A stretch of DNA of 26,468 bases. Origin: Methanomassiliicoccales archaeon UBA147. GTDB taxonomy: Archaea > Thermoplasmatota > Thermoplasmata > SG8-5. Positions 22,968 to 26,468 of the stretch are shown here, in pieces (the first letter of the stretch is position 1; the number at the start of each line of letters is the position of its first letter). The position numbers and the translations under genes are program-made. The notes under the pieces were generated by a model that worked only from the letters and a program-made list of their open reading frames with translations, was not told the DNA's origin and made no database searches. The stretch covers positions 1 through 26,468 of the forward strand of contig DAJR01000025.1 in the NCBI GenBank assembly GCA_002496385.1. Direction: 5' to 3'.

Positions 22968-23573
22968 CTATTGCTTTGCCGATTCGGGCTTAGAATTCTC
23001 GGGCAGGGAGCCGTGGGTCACGAAGACCGCCGCAGCCAGCACGGTCGTCCACAGTCCGTCCTTGTCAGAAACCGCGGACTGGGTGACATGCCTGGTCTTG
23101 ACATCGGCACCTCCCATCTTGAAGATGTCCTTCGCCTCGTCGTATCCCGCGGAGACATTGAACTCTATGCCCAGGGTGGATGCAAGCATCTTGGCAGCCA
23201 GGTCTTCAGCGTATTCGCCGCAGACCTTCTCTGTCTGGCCGAAAGAATGGTGCTCGCTCAGGTAACCGTAATGCTCCGGGTCTATGGGATTGGCCATGCC
23301 CACCGAGGCTGCCATCAGCCTGTTCGGCTCATTGGACTCGGCCTGGGCTATTACGATGAAGACAATCTGCCCGGGTTCCAGCATCGCGAGACCCTTCTCC
23401 CTCGATATCACGACGGCTTTCGGCGGCAGTATGGACGAGACCCTGACCAGGTTGAATTTCTCTATCCCGGCGTTCCTGAGGGCGTCCTCGAAGCTGCTCA
23501 ATTTCTCCTTGTGTCTTCCTACTCCCTTCGTGAAGAACACATTCTTCGGAAGGAACATGTTGTCAGGTGACAT
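22968..23573 (-). CDS. pdaD: Pyruvoyl-dependent arginine decarboxylase
   Basis: The protein has 201 residues. It makes agmatine from arginine for polyamine synthesis and for the agmatidine base of archaeal tRNA-Ile. The proenzyme cleaves itself between two serines to create the pyruvoyl group. The site is seen in LVRVSSILPPKAV (S46-S47). The N-terminal FFTKGVGRHKEKLSSFEDAL, then GQIVFIVIAQAESNEP and AASVGMA complete the family pattern. The start at 23573 has TTAATACC 22-29 bases upstream and no Shine-Dalgarno site (leaderless). The frame is open further up, but those residues are not family-like. The C-terminus runs about 20-30 residues past the usual end and finishes in a polar tail. Confidence 0.94.
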   Translation of the reverse strand: MSPDNMFLPKNVFFTKGVGRHKEKLSSFEDALRNAGIEKFNLVRVSSILPPKAVVISREKGLAMLEPGQIVFIVIAQAESNEPNRLMAASVGMANPIDPEHYGYLSEHHSFGQTEKVCGEYAEDLAAKMLASTLGIEFNVSAGYDEAKDIFKMGGADVKTRHVTQSAVSDKDGLWTTVLAAAVFVTHGSLPENSKPESAKQ

Positions 23574-23594
23574 GAGGCGGTGGAAAACAAATAG

Positions 23595-23602
23595 GGTATT
23601 AA
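23595..23602 (-). promoter_or_regulatory. TATA box of pdaD (leaderless)
   Basis: On the minus strand, TTAATACC lies 22-29 bases ahead of ATG 23573. Upstream of it, 23620-23739 contains only the inverted repeat described next. Confidence 0.5.
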
Positions 23603-23657
23603 GCTTTATTACTGCACAGATGCCGAGAATGCTCAGCCTTTCAGGGCTGATATGAAT

Positions 23658-23693
23658 CGGCATGAGCAGTCGTAAATCTACCGTTGCATGCCG
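23658..23693. repeat. Inverted repeat upstream of pdaD
   Basis: CGGCATG (23658-23664) and CATGCCG (23687-23693) form a 7-bp inverted repeat with a 22-base loop, about 85-120 bases upstream of the pdaD start. It could be an operator or a chance palindrome. It lies between the promoter and the composite repeat. Confidence 0.35.
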
Positions 23694-23739
23694 TACTCAT
23701 ACAATCAAAGCAAATGGTTGATGTGAAATATTCTGTAGA

Positions 23740-23879
23740 GGGTCTAGGGTCTTTGCTTACAAAATGGAATAAAGGATCTTTGCTTACAAAATGGAATAAA
23801 GGGTCTAGGGATGGCTGGCTGTTGTGAACAGCCAGCACAAAACATTTATTGGCAACCCTAGACCCTAGTCCCTAGACCC
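23740..23879 (-). repeat. Composite repeat copy 2: head, hairpin, short array
   Basis: Read on the minus strand it begins with the same four-GGG head (23879-23856). The spacer with TTGCCAA follows, then the 10-bp hairpin (arms 23814-23823 and 23827-23836, GTG loop on the plus strand). After CCCTAGACCC come two array units: a 27-base one lacking seven bases (23774-23800) and a full 34-base one (23740-23773). The GGGTCTAGGG at 23801-23810 and CCCTAGACCC at 23856-23865 also bracket the hairpin as a 10-bp outer inverted repeat, so the middle can fold as a stem within a stem. The array end faces the pdaD promoter, about 140 bases away. Confidence 0.85.
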
Positions 23880-23938
23880 CCAGATTCCAAAAAAAATACA
23901 GACAGGCTTCGATAAATCAGGCATGCAACTGCCCCATG

Positions 23939-24014
23939 GTAAACATACAGCCCCGAATCCACTGGCATTGATGCAACCCAGAAACGCCAGTCCCTTTAGG
24001 GGCTGGTAGTTTAC
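23939..24014. repeat. Small interspersed repeat, short form (76 bases)
   Basis: Its ends are imperfect inverted repeats: GTAAACATACAGCCCC at the left, and on the right GGGGCTGGTAGTTTAC, whose complement matches 13 of 16. The interior has ACTGGC/GCCAGT (23961-23966 and 23986-23991), and as an alternative CCAGTCCC/GGGGCTGG. It matches the window start, which carries a further 51 bases in the loop. No ORF fits inside, and no clear target-site duplication is seen. It ends just before the tRNA-Ser promoter. Confidence 0.8.
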
Positions 24015-24026
24015 TCCCTGCAATAA

Positions 24027-24037
24027 ACTTTATTAAG
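24027..24037 (+). promoter_or_regulatory. TATA box of tRNA-Ser
   Basis: ACTTTATTAAG lies about 47-57 bases ahead of the tRNA 5' end, leaving a leader of roughly 20-25 bases. This is the same arrangement as at tRNA-Lys. Confidence 0.55.
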
Positions 24038-24083
24038 CTTCCGACATTGGTAGATTGCGCTGGAATTGTCCGGCGAACATCGC

Positions 24084-24204
24084 GCGGGGATGGCCCAGCC
24101 CGGTAAGGCGCAGGATTGCTAATCCTGTGCTCTTTTGAGCTCGGGGGTTCAAAATGCGCTCCGGTGCCAACGACCGGAAAGTCATGAAATTCCCCCTCCT
24201 CGCG
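24084..24204 (+). tRNA. tRNA-Ser(GCU) with an intron in the T-loop
   Basis: Exons give an 84-base class II tRNA. The acceptor is GCGGGGA (24084-24090) with TCCTCGC (24197-24203), including one G-U pair, with discriminator G 24204 and no CCA. The D-stem is GCC/GGC, with GG in the loop. The anticodon stem is CAGGA/TCCTG with anticodon GCT at 24118-24120. The variable arm is GCTC-TTTT-GAGC (24129-24140). The T-stem is GGGGG (24143-24147) with CCCCC (24192-24196). The T-loop TTCAA-A|T is split by a 37-base intron, 24154-24190, at position 59/60. A strict bulge-helix-bulge forms: central helix TTCA/TGAA (24148-24151 with 24185-24188), 5' bulge AA^A and 3' bulge AT^T. Inside, CCGGT/ACCGG makes a hairpin. 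The plain T-arm pattern is absent without removing this segment. Confidence 0.92.
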
Positions 24205-24207
24205 CTT

Positions 24208-24606
24208 TTATTTTGCCAGAGAATCGATGAGCGCGAGAACCTTCTTCTCTATATCGTCCCTTGCCCTGCGGTAGTCCTCGACGGTCCCGCCGTACGGGTC
24301 CTCGATGGTCCAGTCCTCGAAAAGGTTCAGATAAAGAGCCGGGCAGGACCTCTCCACGCCGCATCCCATCGAGATGCGGATGTCCGCATCCTTCACCATC
24401 TCGAGGGTCAGGGCCTTCGGCCGCTGCGCGGATATGTCAATCCCCCTTTCCCGCATGACCTCGATGGCCAGCGCGGAAACGGCCTTGGCGGGCTTAGTCC
24501 CGGCGCTCATCGCCCCGGCCTTGCCCCTCGCATGATGCCGGAAAAGGGCCTCTGCCATCTGGCTCCTGCAGGAGTTCCCGACGCAGAGGAACAGCACCTT
24601 CTTCAT
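24208..24606 (-). CDS. arsC: ArsC-type arsenate reductase (low-molecular-weight phosphatase fold)
   Basis: The protein has 132 residues. The P-loop CVGNSCRSQMAEALFR has nucleophile C8 and R14. Two further cysteines, C82 and C88 (MGCGVERSC), match the relay pair of the thioredoxin-coupled arsenate reductases, and D103 in EDPYGG is the general acid. The protein would reduce arsenate to arsenite for export. A phosphotyrosine phosphatase role is less likely because the cysteine triad is complete. No ars transporter or ArsR lies in the window. The start overlaps the end of the small membrane-protein gene by a few bases of spacing, and GGTGA precedes the ATG. Confidence 0.92.
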   Translation of the reverse strand: MKKVLFLCVGNSCRSQMAEALFRHHARGKAGAMSAGTKPAKAVSALAIEVMRERGIDISAQRPKALTLEMVKDADIRISMGCGVERSCPALYLNLFEDWTIEDPYGGTVEDYRRARDDIEKKVLALIDSLAK

Positions 24607-24607
24607 G

Positions 24608-24781
24608 TCACCACACCGCCTTCAGAAATATAACTGAAAATATTAATAATAATACAATTATAATTAGAAATATTATAATTCTGGCTGGCAACGAGAAGAG
24701 CCTGACGTAATTGCCCGCGACCCTTGCATACGAGTATGCCTTGACCTTTCCGGCCTTCCTGCGCTTCGCCGCTTTTCCCAT
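24608..24781 (-). CDS. Small membrane protein of 57 residues, unknown
   Basis: The first ~15 residues are very basic (MGKAAKRRKAGKVKAY). Residues 34-53 form one strongly hydrophobic helix (IIIFLIIIVLLLIFSVIF), and the protein ends KAVW. This predicts a tail-anchored or single-span protein with the basic side in the cytoplasm. The helix is coded by AT-rich codons quite unlike the flanking genes. It sits between dus and arsC on the same strand (26 bases after dus, one base before arsC), which argues for a real gene. The basic-plus-helix layout recalls small Sec components, but no Sec motif is recognised, so no function is proposed. Confidence 0.55.
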   Translation of the reverse strand: MGKAAKRRKAGKVKAYSYARVAGNYVRLFSLPARIIIFLIIIVLLLIFSVIFLKAVW

Positions 24782-24809
24782 TCAGGGAACCGAATCCCCT
24801 GAGCGGGCA

Positions 24810-25763
24810 TTAATCTTTCGCAAAGAGCGCCCTTTCCAGAAGCCCCCCGAGGCCTTCGGCGGTCTCCAGCGAATAGACCTCATGGCTGTCAAAACGGCGC
24901 CCAGCGGCCTTCAGATACCAGGTGACGTGCTTGCGCATCCTCTTCATGCCGGCAAGATATCCGAAGAGCTCCCCCTCGAGGCGGGCGTGCTCCATGACGG
25001 TATCGAAGAGAGCCGAATGGCTCAATCTCCCGAAGCTTCCAGTCTCAAACAGGGACAGCGCCGCGCCCGGCAGGTCCGGCCTCCCCCTTGTCCCGCGCCC
25101 CAGCATTACCCCTGTCGCGCCGGTCCTTTGGAGCAGCCCGACAGCCATTGCCTCGGTCCTGGCATCCCCGTTGGCCAGCACCGGGATGTCCAGGTCGCCG
25201 ACCACCCGCGAAATGGCTGCCCAGTCGCTCTCCCCGGAGAAACCCATCGACACTGTGCGGCCGTGGAGCGTTATGAAATCAGCTCCGGCTTCCTGCACCC
25301 TCCTCGCCAGGGCAAGCGATTCGTCCTTCGAGTAGCCGAGCCTCATCTTCACCGAAACAGGGATTGAAACCTCCTTCCTGACCAACCTCACCATCTCGCA
25401 GAGCCTGTCCGGGTCCTTCAGGAGCGCGCCTCCGGAGCCGGGGCCGGTTATCCGGGACTGGGGGCAGCCCGCGTTTATGTCCACTCCGTCGATGCCGAGT
25501 CCCTCCGCCATGCCGGCGGCAAGGGCGACGCGCACGGGGTCGCGGCCTACAAGCTGGAGCACGACCGGGTTGTGTCCGGAGGAAATCTCGGTGTATTTCA
25601 GCGTCTTCCAGTTGGCCCTGCACAGGCCTTCGGCGCTTATCATCTCGGTGAAGAGCAACCCCCGGTGGAACTTTCTCGCGACCGTGCGGAAAGCAGCGTC
25701 AGTCACCCCGGCCAGAGGCGCCTGGACAAAAGGATTGTCGATGTTCATCGCGCCGAGCCTCAA
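24810..25763 (-). CDS. dus: tRNA-dihydrouridine synthase
   Basis: The protein has 317 residues. It is an FMN-dependent TIM barrel that reduces tRNA uridines in the D-loop. The N-terminal PFVQAPLAGVTDAAFR, the catalytic cysteine C100 in INAGCPQSRITGPGSGGALL, KMRLGYSKD, ITLHGRTVSMGFSGESDW, and VLANGDARTEA with GVMLGRGTRG (phosphate binding) are all present. The start is TTG 25763, with GGGGGAG a few bases upstream. ATG 25748 is an alternative with no such site. It follows the guanine deaminase gene by 12 bases and is probably co-transcribed. Which D-loop uridine it acts on is not known. Confidence 0.94.
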   Translation of the reverse strand: MRLGAMNIDNPFVQAPLAGVTDAAFRTVARKFHRGLLFTEMISAEGLCRANWKTLKYTEISSGHNPVVLQLVGRDPVRVALAAGMAEGLGIDGVDINAGCPQSRITGPGSGGALLKDPDRLCEMVRLVRKEVSIPVSVKMRLGYSKDESLALARRVQEAGADFITLHGRTVSMGFSGESDWAAISRVVGDLDIPVLANGDARTEAMAVGLLQRTGATGVMLGRGTRGRPDLPGAALSLFETGSFGRLSHSALFDTVMEHARLEGELFGYLAGMKRMRKHVTWYLKAAGRRFDSHEVYSLETAEGLGGLLERALFAKD

Positions 25764-25775
25764 GAGCCGCTCCCC

Positions 25776-26246
25776 CTAATAGACCTTCTTGCCGGGCCTG
25801 GCCAGGAACTCCCCGAAGAGGGCAAGGTTCTCCTCCCTCATGAGCCCGCCTGTCACCTTCACAGGGCTCCGGCCGAGCCTAGCCATGTCCGAATTCGAGA
25901 CGGAAATCTCATTGAATCCGGCATCTCTGGCGTCGGCAATATCGGTGCCGAAAAAGACCCGGCCAATCCTTGCCCAGTGGATGGCGCTGAAGCACATCGG
26001 GCACGGCTCGGTCGTGGCGTAGATGTCGCATCCCGATAGGTCAACTGTACCGAGCTTCCTGCATGCCTCCCTGATTGCGACTATCTCGGCGTGTGCGGTG
26101 ATGTCGGTGGTCTCCCAAACCCTGTTGTGCTCGCAGGCTATGGCATCGCCATTCCGCGCGATGCATGCCCCGAAGGGGGTCTGCCCATTCGCAATTCCTT
26201 GCCTGGCCTTGTCAATCGCCTTTCTCATGAATTCCTTGTCCGGCAT
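25776..26246 (-). CDS. guaD: Guanine deaminase-like cytidine-deaminase-fold enzyme
   Basis: The protein has 156 residues. It has the zinc and catalytic motifs TAHAEIVAIREA (H52, E54) and TTEPCPMCFSAIHWARI (C82, C85). The AGFNE segment and the C-terminal FGEFLARPGKKVY resemble Bacillus guanine deaminase, which turns guanine into xanthine. A TadA-like tRNA deaminase is the alternative, but the overall length and C-terminus fit the guanine enzyme better. ATG 26246 has TATA-like GTATAAAAT 22-31 bases upstream on the plus-strand reading (leaderless). It leads a four-gene operon with dus, the small membrane protein and arsC. Confidence 0.85.
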   Translation of the reverse strand: MPDKEFMRKAIDKARQGIANGQTPFGACIARNGDAIACEHNRVWETTDITAHAEIVAIREACRKLGTVDLSGCDIYATTEPCPMCFSAIHWARIGRVFFGTDIADARDAGFNEISVSNSDMARLGRSPVKVTGGLMREENLALFGEFLARPGKKVY

Positions 26247-26267
26247 GATTCCCGACGAGGAATTGAC

Positions 26268-26277
26268 GGTATAAAAT
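26268..26277 (-). promoter_or_regulatory. TATA box of the guanine deaminase operon
   Basis: On the minus strand, ATTTTATACC lies 22-31 bases before ATG 26246, the spacing of a leaderless transcript. A composite repeat begins 20 bases further upstream. Confidence 0.6.
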
Positions 26278-26296
26278 GATATCTCTTTTTGTAACG

Positions 26297-26468
26297 GGGG
26301 CTAGGGTCTTTGCTCACAAGATGGTGTAAAGGGTCTAGGGTCTTTGCTTACAAAACGGAATGAAGGGTATTTGTTTATAAAATGTGATAAAGGGGCTAGG
26401 GGCTTTGTTTGCAAAATGGAATTAAGGGGCTAGGGATTGCTGGCTGTCGTGAACAGCCAGCACAAAAC
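26297..26468 (-). repeat. Composite repeat copy 3: hairpin and four-unit array, cut by window end
   Basis: On the minus strand, the hairpin (arms 26438-26447 and 26453-26462) leads to CCCTAGCCCC and then units at 26392-26425 (34), 26365-26391 (27, the same seven-base-short type as in copy 2), 26331-26364 (34) and 26297-26330 (34). The spacer and G-tract head expected from the other copies would lie beyond 26468. The array ends 20 bases from the TATA box of the guanine deaminase gene. Confidence 0.85.

Noticed and set aside
23641..23838. Small minus-strand ORF with repeated LFHFVSKDP
   Set aside because: The repeated peptide only reflects the 27/34-base DNA repeat units. There is no ribosome site or plausible protein.
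25859..26044. TadA-type tRNA adenosine deaminase for the 25776-26246 gene
   Set aside because: The zinc motifs are shared, but the AGFNE segment and the C-terminus fit guanine deaminase better. It is kept only as an alternative.
26297..26435. CRISPR array
   Set aside because: The 34-base periodicity tempted me, but whole units resemble one another over their full length. There are no unique spacers, and no cas genes lie nearby.

Overview
The window is archaeal. Full-length RNA polymerase genes with an undivided rpoB and separate rpoA' and rpoA'', eukaryote-type ribosomal proteins (eL30, eS1), RfcL, Taw1 (wyosine pathway) and a split-type GMP synthase glutaminase all say so. So do TATA boxes about 22-31 bases ahead of start codons that lack Shine-Dalgarno sites (probable leaderless mRNAs). 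An undivided rpoB in an otherwise euryarchaeal gene set points to the Thermoplasmata/Thermoplasmatota side rather than to a classical methanogen or halophile. That placement is inference. Coding regions look G+C rich, and the intergenic repeats less so.

Layout. 1-3052 (minus): RfcL, Taw1 and a VTT/DedA-like membrane protein form a tight operon, closed by a small repeat. 3237-5638 (plus): the archaeal S13-S4-S11-RpoD operon. 5717-6445: eS1. 6495-6674: the first copy of a composite repeat, directly ahead of guaAa (6714-7289). Behind guaAa lies a duplicated fragment of its own 3' end. 7537-10398 (minus): the TrkA-TrkH potassium uptake pair. 10476-11195: an RsuA/RluB-type pseudouridine synthase. 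11364-11568: a tRNA-Lys gene split by three introns. 11594-20705: a transcription/translation cluster (leader ORF, rpoH, rpoB, rpoA', rpoA'', eL30, NusA-like KH protein, ferredoxin). 20784-21578: UppP-like phosphatase. 21538-22932 (minus): P-loop kinase and family 2 glycosyltransferase. 22968-23573 (minus): pyruvoyl-dependent arginine decarboxylase. 23740-24014: two different repeats. 24084-24204: tRNA-Ser(GCT) with an intron in its T-loop. 24208-26246 (minus): guanine deaminase, dihydrouridine synthase, a 57-residue membrane protein and an ArsC-type reductase, apparently one operon. 26297-26468: a third composite repeat, cut by the window end.

Two things stand out. First, both tRNA genes are interrupted at non-canonical places. 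tRNA-Lys(UUU) has introns in the D-loop, anticodon loop and T-loop. tRNA-Ser(GCU) has one in the T-loop at the same position (59/60). Each splice site can be folded into a bulge-helix-bulge or a relaxed version. Second, a composite repeat occurs three times. It has a head of four GGG tracts (G-quadruplex-compatible), a 10-bp perfect hairpin, and an array of about 34-bp units ending in CCCTAGMCCC that can pair with the head. The array end faces the promoter of a minus- or plus-strand gene in all three cases (guaAa, pdaD, guanine deaminase). A second family (1-113 and 23939-24014) is a MITE-like element with imperfect inverted ends. One of its copies carries an extra 51-bp block made of two hairpins.
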